From NCBI RefSeq assembly GCF_000208745.1, contig NC_030852.1:24939333-25003332 (forward strand): a stretch of 64,000 nt of DNA, read 5' to 3'. Source of the stretch: Theobroma cacao (lineage: Eukaryota > Streptophyta > Magnoliopsida > Malvales > Malvaceae). A model generated the notes under the pieces. It was not told the DNA's origin. It ran no database searches and saw nothing but the letters and a program-made list of their open reading frames with translations. Position numbers and translations under genes: made by a program. Shown piece after piece: positions 13,068 through 24,164 of this stretch; within the stretch, counting starts at the first letter, position 1; every line of letters begins with the position of its first letter.

Positions 13068-16000
13068 TTAGCAGATTGTCTCATTTTGAATATTATAGTC
13101 AGGGATCTTCATCTTACACATATCCAAAACCTTTTCACGGATTTCTGGAGAAATTTCCTTCAGAAGGTCTGATATGGCTAATTTATGCTTCTTCTTTAGC
13201 TCATCTATCTCCATTTGCTGCTTTACCAATAGAAGCTCAAGTCTCTCGAATATTACCTTCACTCCTGATTCAGTATCCTTTGATAGATTACATTTCTCTC
13301 TTGACGAACATGTTGCACTACCATCATGCATATTTCCCCCTGACGCGCTCAATGGCATGTCAGCAGGTCTGTTTCCATCTTTCCCCTGACCATCATCTCT
13401 TCCATTGTGATGTGTGTACTCATTCTCCAGTTGTTTAAGTGAAGTACCACTTTTTATGTTACCTTCACTTTCATAAATATCATGAGATTGTTCATCATGT
13501 TCAGAAAAGCTATCTGCAAACCTTACAAAATCCACTGGAGAAGCCAAGTTTGAAAGGCCAGTCCCGGCAGGAGAGATTCCACCAGCAGCCGCCTTGGGTG
13601 AGTCAGACCAGTATCTTCGACCTGATGGCAATCTCTCCAGAGAAAGACTGCCTGGAGATGAGGTTGGCTCATAAGCCAGTGGAGAGCCATCACCCTTATT
13701 TTCAGAGATATAGTCACCAGAATTTGCAACTTCTACAAAATTATCTCTTGGAGTTTCTCTCACAGTCCAATCAGGAATATGGGACCGGATTTCAGTCCCA
13801 ATCATTTCAGAAATTGTTGCAACATCTTGATCTGTTAGGTCCAACTCCTCAACCATTTCACTAGCAACAGCAGTTGGTGTATCTGCTTCAATATCAAATG
13901 GGAAGTGGATGTTGCGAATATGACCTAGGACAACAAGGAAGCTTTTCAGTTTCAATAGGAAAAACAATTTTATATGCTAATGAATGAAATATTTTCCTGG
14001 GATGAAAAGGGAAAGAACTGTGAAGAAAAGGCATACAAGGGTATGCACGTTTGCGTGTGTGTGTGTGTGTGTGTATGTGAGAGAGAGAGAGAGACCTGTG
14101 GAATCTGCTATCCTTAGTTTCAGGAATATTGTGTTCAGGTCTTTTCTCTGACCTTGCACTTTGACATCTACGCTGGCCTCAGATTGAAGATCCTTGGTAC
14201 TTCTCCTGAAATCAGTCGGATCAGAACTACAATCTGCATTTATCATGTGAAAATGTGAGGACCAAAATACTCAAAAGCCTTCAAGCTCAAAAAAAGCCCC
14301 TAAATTCTACCTGAAGTGTGGGCTTTAGGTCGTAAAGAACAACCTACACTGCCATTTTCCTCATCTGATTGGAGAAATGGATCCCCTAGAAGTTCCTTTG
14401 CAGGCAACCGTTCAGAGACTTTAGCAATACATTTTTCTATAAATAACTTGACTCCAGGGTCGGTCACTTTTGCCAATGACGCTGGCTTTATTCCCTGCCC
14501 AAGGAAAAAAAAACCATGAGAATAAAGAAAAATTGTTCCATTATCAATAAATGTGTCTAATACACAGAAACAGCTCTATTTCCTAAAATTTCAATCGCCA
14601 AGCAACTATTTCAATTTCATGCCACTAATTCTACCATAGCAATGTTTGGATAATTAAAACAGGAAAAATGTTCACAGAAATTTTGATTCAATTCAATGCA
14701 GAAAACTGCACTATACAAGTTGAAAATGACTGACAGGTCAGAGATTTATTTGATTGCTTATAATCAAATTTTTAATTGTTGGCCATAATGAAGCAGGGTA
14801 TATATTGTAGTCCAAGGATGCCCCAAGTCTGCATCTATCCTATTCAATCAGGCTCATCAGTCCTCATCGTCCAGTCAATAAACTTAATCAAACGGAAAGG
14901 TAGTAAAGCACGGTATAGGCTATGGCTCAAAAGCACACTTCTAACTGAAGCTTAAGCCCATCCCTTTTAGTTAAACCTCTACCACCTGACTTCAGGATTC
15001 GCATACAGTAACAAAGCCAAGATGCTGAAACGTTTGACTTTATAGGCTAGACAATTCCGTTAAATAGGTGTTGAGGCTACAGTGGCTCCAACTACAGGAA
15101 TGCTCTGCAGAAGATCAAAAGGTTATCCAAAAATCGATGTCTTCCCCACGGAAGTGAGTGCAGCAATAAGAAGTAAAGCATGCACTAAGTAAATCCAGAG
15201 ATGGAAGAGTGATGGAGATCTATTGGAAAAACCCTTCAGCTGGTTGAGGTAAAAAAAGTAAAAGATCATGGATGTTGATTAGTTTTAAGCGAACAAATTT
15301 CATATTTTTATTGATGCAGATTATCCTCTAAATATATTCAATGCCATCACCCCACAGTGCCTCAACTCTGACTTAGAAACTTAGTTCGTATAGCTTGCAT
15401 GCTGAATAAACCAAGGTTGACTTGACCAGTGAAAAGTGAAAAGCAAATATTATCACTGTGGCCAAGCAGGATAACAACCTCTAAACTTGACGAGGAAAGA
15501 AAATTCAAATTGCTTCAGGAAATAATCTAATTTCCGGCTGACATAATGGTTCCTACCAAACTCATTCTTCAGTTCAACAAATGAACCGAATTTTTTTTTA
15601 TTTTTTTGATGGAATATAGCCAAATTTCTCATTTCTTTAGAATATCTCCACATTATTAGGAAAGGGAAGTTCATAAAGAATATAAAGGATCCACAACAAG
15701 TAATTAGGATTTCAATCTAGTCCAGAAAGTTGCAATGTTGACTGCCTAGGCCATCTCAGGGCATGCCTCATTTAGTGAATAAGCAAAAGCAGGGTCTAGG
15801 CTTTAATTCCTTTCCTTAGCAACATATAAGGCTTTACTTCTAGACATCACAAACTAATATTCTAAGGGGGTCAATCTTTTCCACCTGTTATTGCATTAGG
15901 CCTAAACTTCTCCAACAAATTTGCACTCATGGATTACAAACAATCAGCATAAGGTAATAAGCAAGGCACACAGTAAAGAAGTAGCCAATCCATAAACATT

Positions 16001-17267
16001 TAAAACAGGAAAGATCACAAATGCCTTACTGAGGTCACTTTCTTGAATATTTGAGCTGCATTGGCACATTCAACATATGGGTACTCAAAGGTCACTAATT
16101 CCAGCAAACACATGCCGAAAGCATAAATATCTACAAGCTCATTGTACTCCTCCTCATAGAGTTCTGGTGCCATAAACTCTGGTGTACCTAGAACATTAAC
16201 AATTGCTTTACTATTTGTACTCAAATCTATGATGGTTCCAAAACTTGTAGTATTGATAGTTACAAAGGACATGATCCCTACCAATAACACTATGTGCTGA
16301 ACGAGCCTGGCAAAGAATAGCGGCCAACCCTAGATCCCCAATCTTAACCTCACCTTGGTTGCCATTGACAAAGATGTTATCACATTTCAGATCCCTGTGA
16401 ATCACTGGGGGGTCGTGACTATGAAGATACAGAAGACCCTCCAAGATCTGCCTCGACCATTTCTTCAATGCCCTCAAATCAACATGCTTATGCTTCTTTC
16501 GGTACCTACACAATCAAATATAAAATTTTCAATAAAACCAAAATGAACTATAAAACTTTAAACACATTAAGAAAAACATATCAGGACATCAAAAACTTAC
16601 TGTCGCAATGTTCCTGAAGTGAAAATCTCAGTGATGAAGTTGATATTCTCATTTTTGGTATCGATCCACGAATTGTAAAATTTAATTATATTTTTGTGCT
16701 TCAAAGTTTTAAGCAAATGAACTTCTGAGTAAAGACGCTCCAAATCCTCAGAATTACGCAATAGATCTGTGACCTTAACCTGGTTCCATGCTACTTCTAT
16801 ACCTTCCAGTTCATCAAATGCTCTGTATCTAAATTCTCACAGCTTGATAAAGGATTCCAAAGAAGCCTCTACTCATGAATTAAGCCTAAAAATGCATTAA
16901 TATATAGACTAAGAGAACTAAGAAAAGATAGAAAAGGATACACTTTCTTGAAAGCCCCTCTTCCTAATACCCCCTTGTACTGCAATAACCAATGCAAAAA
17001 CAAGACAAAAACAAAATAACCCATTAAAGGTAATATCAATTAAGATTAGCCTCACTGCCAATCAGCGTCAAATATTAAATATTGAGACTTTATTCTAAAA
17101 TGGGTAACTTTATTTAACTCAAAACATAAACCAAAAAAAATAGCAAAAAGGAAATGAAATGAAACAGTGACAGAACTAACCCGACCATAACGGCCCGTAG
17201 GATCAATCTCCACGAACTCAGCATCGGAATCATCTTGCTCTTGTTCGGACGTTGAATCCTGCGGCAT
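13068..17267 (-). CDS. WNK (with-no-lysine) serine/threonine kinase
   Basis: Eight exons on the minus strand: 17181-17267, 16942-16979, 16601-16828, 16282-16505, 16030-16187, 14311-14494, 14096-14233 and 13068-13924, encoding 637 residues. The start (MPQDSTSE) is the ATG at 17267; another in-frame ATG lies upstream at 17312 but adds a Phe-rich stretch unlike the family. Seen: kinase domain from about residue 28, with [14 protein letters not shown] (the loop Lys that replaces the missing beta-3 Lys), [10 protein letters not shown] (Trp-Asn where others have Lys), HRDLKCDN, a DLG in place of DFG, and [19 protein letters not shown]2-like autoregulatory domain follows (about 335-395, [14 protein letters not shown]), then an acidic/serine-rich region and a predicted coiled coil (about 575-610). 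Plant WNKs act in flowering-time, ion-stress and clock signalling. It resembles the WNK4/WNK5 subgroup. Intron 2 is U12-type. Confidence 0.94.
14055..14094. repeat. Compound dinucleotide microsatellite (GT)n(GA)n at a splice donor
   Basis: On the plus strand ten GT units (14055-14074) are followed by TATGT-type interruption and eight GA units ending at 14094. The GA side directly abuts the 5' splice site of the last WNK intron, whose GT is at 14095-14094 on the minus strand. Confidence 0.9.
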
Positions 17268-19378
17268 TCTTGTATTTTCGAACACCACCCCAAAAGGAAA
17301 AAAAAAATTCAAATTTTATGGAAATTTCCAATTTCTTTCTCCGTTTCTACAATTAAAATCCAAACTATTTATTGCAAAATAAAATAAACCCAAGTCGTCG
17401 TTTCAAATAAAAAAATTAAAATTAAAAGAAAAAAAGAGGGTGGGGGAAGAAGGTGTGATGGATGGAGGGGTAGGGGGAGGTGTTTCGTCAATGTGAAGCG
17501 TTTAATGGCTCAGGGCACCAGCAAACCGGCTATGACTGTCTGACTCTCGCAAATGTAATTTAATAATCATTTCCAGCGTTTTCTTTTCCTTCTTCTTATT
17601 TTAGTAATTCTAGGAAATTCAACTTTAAGGAGATTGAACTCCGCTTTGCAAAAGCTCAAATTTGGGAGCACGTGCTGAAGCTGGTCCCACATATTTGGTT
17701 CCATCTTCCAGAGAGATTGTACCATCTCATGGTGGGCCCTTCCTCTTTGATGGCGCAGATGCTACGTGGCACCTTACTAATCTGTTTCCTTTTGCCGCCA
17801 ACCAGCTCCCGTATCCATGCAGTTGCAATAATCACATAAAAACGGAGCAGTCAAAAACACACGAAAACAAATATTGACTTTTAAATTTAACAATTCACGG
17901 TTTTAGTTTATCGAATTAATTAATGCTTGCAAAGATAAAACAAAAAATTGTACAGTTTGCTTGACCGGTAATATTGTCCAAAGTGTTGTCATTGGGCAGC
18001 CATTAATTCTACAGTGTGCTTGACGCCTCCATTCCCTTTTTCTTTTCCCACTTCGAGGGCCTATAGCTATATATGCGGACCTTTATCTACAATAATTCAA
18101 GGAATTGTGGATATTGTTTTTGCCACTGCTGGGGGACAAAACCTAGTGGAAATATAAGGATACAGTGATTTGAATGTTTGTTTATATTAATGGGAGTTGA
18201 GAGATGGGTGGGCAGGCTTCCAGCGAATCAACCAACCATATAGATGGAAAATAACTAACATCACGGAAAAAATAAAATGATCCAATTCCAACTACCCATT
18301 TAATTATTATTTTATTTTCAAAATAATAAAATATTATTTTTATTTTAAAAATTTTAAATAAATATTATAGTTTATACAATTGGGTTGGATCCGGGATGAG
18401 CTTCGACTGAAAAATCTGTTCCCAAACTCGATCAAAGTTGAGATAGGCCCCAGTGGATAGCTCAATCATTAGACACCTTAACTCACTTCATTTTAAATTA
18501 TTTGTCATATATGATTTTAAAATATTTAAAAATAATGTCCATTTTCTCAAATGAAAACAACTTTTTTAATGTCGACCCTTCATTAAAATATTAATTGACA
18601 TGTTATTTTTTTGAAATAGAATACTACCCTTTTCTTAAAACTTTATGCTATTTGAAAATCAAATATTAAATTCAAAATAGAGTATGCTGTATAGAAAAGG
18701 TTGATTAATCAGAATTAAAACAAAAGAATAGGTTATTAAATTCTATCTCACATTGCAGAGTGCTTTAATGTAGACATGCAGGTGCTTGGTTTGGAATGAA
18801 ATATAAATGGCACGACTCAAATCTTTGATTTGTAATGTTAATTATAACAATATAATCTTTCCTGTTAAGGGATCGATGATGACAGCATAACCATAGGAAG
18901 CATGGAGGAAGTACATGGGCACCTGCTATGGACATGTAATGTCTTGCCCCCAAGCATATATTTCACATGCTATTCAGATGCATGGTCTATGTAGAAAGCA
19001 ACATTTTCTACAGGTAAACTTTTTCCACTGGTCAAGCAACAGCCCCATCAAATGCTGATTTTATATTTCGACACCCTCACCATCAAAAGGATAGAATCCT
19101 ACTTTAGAAAAACAATACAAACAATCCAACAGTAGGCATCAATTTATACCTTTACCAGCTTGCTATGTATTCCTCTAAAACACGGATGGATTCGTACTTT
19201 TTGTTTAGTAGAAGCAAAAAATTAAGAGAAAACCAAAATAACTTATTCAAAAATAAAAGAAAAGAAAACTAGATAATTAGAGGAATTCTCTGCCAAAACA
19301 ATTAGACCCCACAATTTTTCATAATGAAGCCATTTGTGACTTCTCACTGGCCTTAAAGCATGCTGTTCATTTTTAAGA
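17268..19378. other. Intergenic: WNK promoter and bL19 3' flank
   Basis: 17268-17480 is the probable 5' UTR of WNK, followed by AT-rich promoter DNA. 18300-18700 is very AT-rich. No gene is supported; the short frames at 17662-17877 and 18765-18953 have no recognisable features. Confidence 0.5.
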
Positions 19379-22300
19379 TTATCTAAGAGCATTCATCTTG
19401 TCCCTGAGATAGTAAAGCTTGGCTCTTCTCACTGTCTTCTTGTCCAGCACCTTAATCTCCTTTATGTTAGGGGAATACCTGTCATCCATCACCCACTCTT
19501 ATTTGACCAATATGTAGAAGCTTAAGTATAACCAAATTGAACAAACAATGAGAACAACTATATGATATTTTCAACTTTTTCCATAACAAAAGACTGGTGA
19601 ATTATTAAAAATAGAAAGAAAGAAACAGGATTTAGTATCATATGGGAAATTACAAAAACCATATAAAATTATTGGTTACCAATTATGATAAACAAACACG
19701 CTTGTAAAAAGAGTAAAGATTAAAAGTGAAGTTGCCACAACAAAAGGATGAAAGCCAAAAGGAGATTGTGGCCTTTTTCTTTTTCCATAAACCAGAAATG
19801 ACTCTCATAGGTGAATCCAGATTTCTGGATTGAATCCTTCGTAAGTTAAACTTTAGTCATTAAATGAAAGAATATTAGAAAATTTGAAAAACAAGAAGTC
19901 AAAGAAGGCCAACCAACATATTAATCAAGCAATTTTGGCATTACTGTGCAGTGAATGCATTAAACAGTTGTAGTAGGAACAAAAGTACTAGTAGAATGAA
20001 AAACTTCAACCTCTTGTGCACCCAACCACAACAGAGCTCAATCAATCCAAGCCATATGGCAAGCTAGGTACTAGTCCAACTCATCCATCATCAGTCATGA
20101 TGGTTGCAGTAGGTCAAATAGTACCTATATGTTTAAACACAACAACCAATGAATCTACCTTTAACATTCACATGCTTGGGCCCGTATGGAATGTGGCTAG
20201 GGAGCTAAGCAGATGGCAAAACCTGATTAACAGATAAAAATAAAGGGCCCAAACTTGATGATAGATACTGGATTGTTGGCGAAGGACATGAGATGACATG
20301 ATGATGCATGCCTAAGTTTGACTGCCACCCAAAGGATAATCCTTTATGTGAATTTTTTATTTATAAAAACCATTCTTATCACACACTTATAAACTAAGAA
20401 CTCAACAACAATCCTGCTCAGATGACAATATCTCAGTGTTAACAGATAGCTGTGTCCGACACATGAAGAGGACACATTTTCATGTCAGAAGCCTTTTTCC
20501 CTATCAATATGAATACCCTCAGTCTCTCCCTCTTCCTCTCAGCGATATTTCCTTTCATAAAAAGGTGCTCTGATGGAGTGATATTCTAGGTCATTCCAAA
20601 GTTATCTTCAACTAGAAGCTCCTGTACAGGCCTAAGAATCACAGAAATTCTGTCATTGTTGACTCTTGAATATGAAAGAATGAAACATCATACATCTGTA
20701 GCTAAAACAAACTCACTGGCTTACTATCTCTGAATTGGAGGATGAAAGGATGCACTTAAACTCGTGATAAGGGGTGCTGATCACTGGTTTCTGGTTTGGA
20801 TACCCTTTGTGCATTTTCATATTCACCATAGAATCTCTTAAAACTAATAAAATTGAACAAAAGAAACCCTATGCCAAAAACTTAGTTTGACTGAAGAGAT
20901 TATTAGAGCTATTAGATTAGAGACAATTCATCCTTAAAACAACTATGTAAATGAAACTTGAGCAAATCAATTGTCAGCATGAACTAAAAGAAACCCTTCA
21001 CTATTAGCAATTTGTTAAACACCTTCAATAGCAACCAAATCATACAAGAGGTTTGCCCTTGGAAGCACGATGAAGCAACACTTTTATAGTGAGTTATGTG
21101 ACAGACATTCTTTTTGCATATCATTAATAACATACTCTATAGTATATGCTAAACTTCAATTTCATTAGTCCTTAAAAGATGTTAAGAGTCTTGTGGAAAC
21201 TTTTTGTAACTTTTTTTTTTGAGAGCATAAAACCTAATCCTCTGCATACATATTCTTGTCATTTCTGTGTCTCAATATGTGACCATATTTCTCAATGATT
21301 TGTATTCCATTGATACTCAAACTCAATATTATAAGGCACTAGTGATGCAACTTCACTGCACCTTGCCTGCAGGTCATCCAACAAAACAGTAGCATGCTTT
21401 TTTTTTTTCAGGTTGATACATTAAATCTTACTTAACACGTTTTTCAGGCCTGAATTTTGTTAGAAAGAAAAAAAGTTGGATGTTACTCACAGTGGGAAGA
21501 GGGACTCAACCCCAACTCCTGCTACCATTCTCCTTAGTCGGAATGTAGTATTTAGGCCAGCATTACGTCTAGCTATAACAATGCCCTTTATGGTTGAAAC
21601 ACGTCGCTTGTTTTCAGGTACTTCCTGCACTCACCAATAGTACACCAATTAATTTAATCAGCTCAACAGCATGTCATAGTTACATAGTAATAACACCTTC
21701 TCTGCAAAAAAATGTCATACCACTCTGAGTTGCACAATGTTGCCAGGTTTTATGTCAGGTATCTCCCTCTGCGCCTTCACCTCTTCCACTGCTTCCTTAT
21801 CCAGAATCTGCAGGTACATCATCCATACAATTCGAAATGGGAATTAGAAAACATACCATTAATCATTAAGGTAGTGACAAGAAAAAAAATACTTTCCTGC
21901 ATTATGTGCTTGGCAGTTTTATCAAGCCTCTTAAATTTGATTCGAGGAGGCACATCAGTGACAGATTGAGAAGAATCCGGAGTAGGTGAGGCAGCTGTTG
22001 TCATAGACCTGCTAGAGCAAGTAGACATCATTGCAGCCAACTGAGACAAACCCGGCATCGAACATCCGCCAGAACAACCAGGCAACATCAATTCTTTTGT
22101 TTGGGATCCCAATCTTGTCTGCTAAAATAATTTGCAAGCTCAGTAACAAACTTACTTCAAAATTTGACTTACAAAAACATAAGAAGCAACATGACTTCAA
22201 AAATATTGACCTAACAGCAATTAACAGTCAAATTATACTTAACGAGAACTCAAAAAAGGAAAACTTTTTAGGCAAGACAATGACTTATGCAAAACAAATT

Positions 22301-22538
22301 AAAACAATACTTAAAACAAAACCCAAAAAAATTAAAGGAAATAAATTAAAAGCCATACTCCTAGAGATTGCAGGAGGTGATTCCTGGAAGAATTGATTGA
22401 ATTGTCGGATCCATGAATTAAGCTGCTGCTATTATTAGTAGCCAAATAAGCTCTGTTGGCTTTAAAATGTGCACCGCTCCAGCTGTAAAAACCATGTCTT
22501 TGACCCAATCGGATGCTCCCACCAATAAACGATTGCAT
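19379..22538 (-). CDS. Organellar ribosomal protein bL19 (L19 family, mitochondrial-type)
   Basis: Five exons (minus): 22359-22538, 21897-22121, 21721-21807, 21491-21624 and 19379-19478, for 241 residues. bL19 sits at the interface of the large and small ribosomal subunits. The N-terminal 60 residues are Arg/Ser-rich with almost no acids, like a mitochondrial presequence. The conserved domain (about residue 120 to the end) includes [51 protein letters not shown] and the C-terminal [11 protein letters not shown]. The junction between exons 2 and 3 is phase 0 and only fits the family protein if the intron starts with GA (CAG/GAAAGT) at 21896; every other junction has GT-AG. Intron 4 is 2.0 kb. 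The start of exon 2 could also be 22118, removing one Gln. Confidence 0.85.
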
Positions 22539-24164
22539 TGTCTGCGTTTAAAGGAAAAATAGGGTCAGCTCCTACACTCCCGTTTGTTTGCTGAGAAAAC
22601 GCGAGAGAGTGATGGAGAAATGAAAGGAATTTCTGCACTGCGAATCAATAAGCCCCGGTGCTCAAAACCCTCCCGTAGCGAACTGGGGTTTAATAATCGT
22701 AGACTGTGCTATGGCAGGAATGTCCCCTATTTGGTTTTGGATTTGGTGGACCTGTTCTTTGTCCAAGTAGCTTTACCAGAATGTCCGGTCCAGTCCATTA
22801 CAAACCCATTGCCTTCTTTGTCCCAAGATTATCAAAGCCCATTGTTTTTGCTAACAAAGCTTTGATGAATAGATCTAATATATCAAGATAATGCTTATAA
22901 AATTCTTTAAATTATTTAAAAAAATTTAAACAAATTATTATTTTTTATTATTTTCAGTCAAGTCTTTATTCTACTATTATGTTTAATAAAATTCTTATAT
23001 TTATTTTAAATTAATAGGTCTAATGTTTAAATCATTTTTATTAATCAAAATAACACTTGTTATTCTACATCTAGATGGTGTTGACATGATATTGATGTGA
23101 ATGGTGAAAAATATTATATGATTATGTTATCATATCACATCAATATACCACGACATTATCCAGTATGACATGTTAACATTTTACGTTGTATAAAATGATA
23201 AGTGAAATTTGATTGAGAATAATTAGTTAATAATTAATCATAAAAGTTTATTTAGTTTAAAATAAAAATACAAAAAGTTGATTAAATGTATTAAAAGAAT
23301 AAAAATTTATTTGATTGTTTTAATATTTGAAGAGTATTTTTAAATATTATACCTAATATAATCTTATGTTGAATTTGTTCTGCTATATACTGATTTATTT
23401 TATTGGTTAGTTTGTTTGGTTTATATGAAATATGAGATGTAATAGTTATATATATATATTTATTTATTTATTTCTATACGTAACTTCAGTTACCATTTTA
23501 TAATTGATTACTATGAAGAAGTTAAAATATAAAATAATATGTACCAGAGAATCTCTAAATCATTCTATTAAAACAAAAGACTCCATTTCAATATCAAAAA
23601 AAAAAAAATAATAATAATAATTTGCACAGTTTGTCAACAGAAGAGTACATAATGCTGTACGGCAGCTAATTCATCATCCTTAGTATATAGGGATAAACAC
23701 AAAACATGATTAATATTTAGCGAATTTCGCGCTATAGTTAAGTGTAAATTGAGTTGATTAATAACTAATTAATGACAATAAATAAGTTAGAAAGAGAAAG
23801 TGTTGAGTATTTGCATTATTTTTTGTTTTTGGAAATGAGGAAAGGGATTTAAACTTTATTTTTTAAATAGGGAGATCATGTATTAATTAATAAGTCAAAT
23901 GCTTAATGAATTCTCACAGTAAGATAACCTTACTATAAAGCTAATTAAAATAATTTTTTAAAAAATAATAAAAACCTGCTTAGCAAGTTTGTCATCAACA
24001 TAAATAATTTCTAAACTTATCCATTTTATATTAACAATTTAAATAATTTTTAAACTAACTTCTTTTATTTTAAATATTATTTAATTTTTATTTTTATTCT
24101 ATTTTCACTTTAAAATATAAGAATACTATTATTTTTAATACTAACATTATATCTAACTAATTTA
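22539..24164. other. Intergenic: bL19 promoter then AT-rich flank of the large palindrome
   Basis: 22539-22860 is moderate-GC upstream DNA of bL19. From about 22870 the sequence becomes very AT-rich with no genes. A short imperfect inverted repeat lies at about 23073-23165 (arms around GATATTGATGTGA and TCACATCAATAT). Confidence 0.5.
22836..22841 (-). promoter_or_regulatory. Possible site II element (TGGGCT)
   Basis: TGGGCT on the minus strand, about 300 bp upstream of the bL19 start. TGGGC(C/T) elements are common in promoters of plant ribosomal-protein and mitochondrial genes bound by TCP factors. A six-base match alone is weak evidence. Confidence 0.25.

Noticed and set aside
13052..13864. 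Long plus-strand frames opposite the last WNK exon
   Set aside because: Antisense shadows of the real 285-codon minus-strand exon, which has clear PF2 and coiled-coil features.
17268..17312. Upstream in-frame ATG adding 15 residues to WNK
   Set aside because: The added residues are Phe-rich and unlike plant WNK N-termini; the ATG at 17267 gives the expected acidic start.
18436..18480. tRNA A-box-like string (GATAGCTCAATCATTAGA)
   Set aside because: No B box within the expected 30-60 bases, and no cloverleaf can be drawn.
22031..22396. 121-codon plus-strand frame overlapping bL19 exons 1 and 2 and their intron
   Set aside because: It lies antisense to conserved coding sequence and is Lys/Asn-rich as expected for AT-rich intron DNA.
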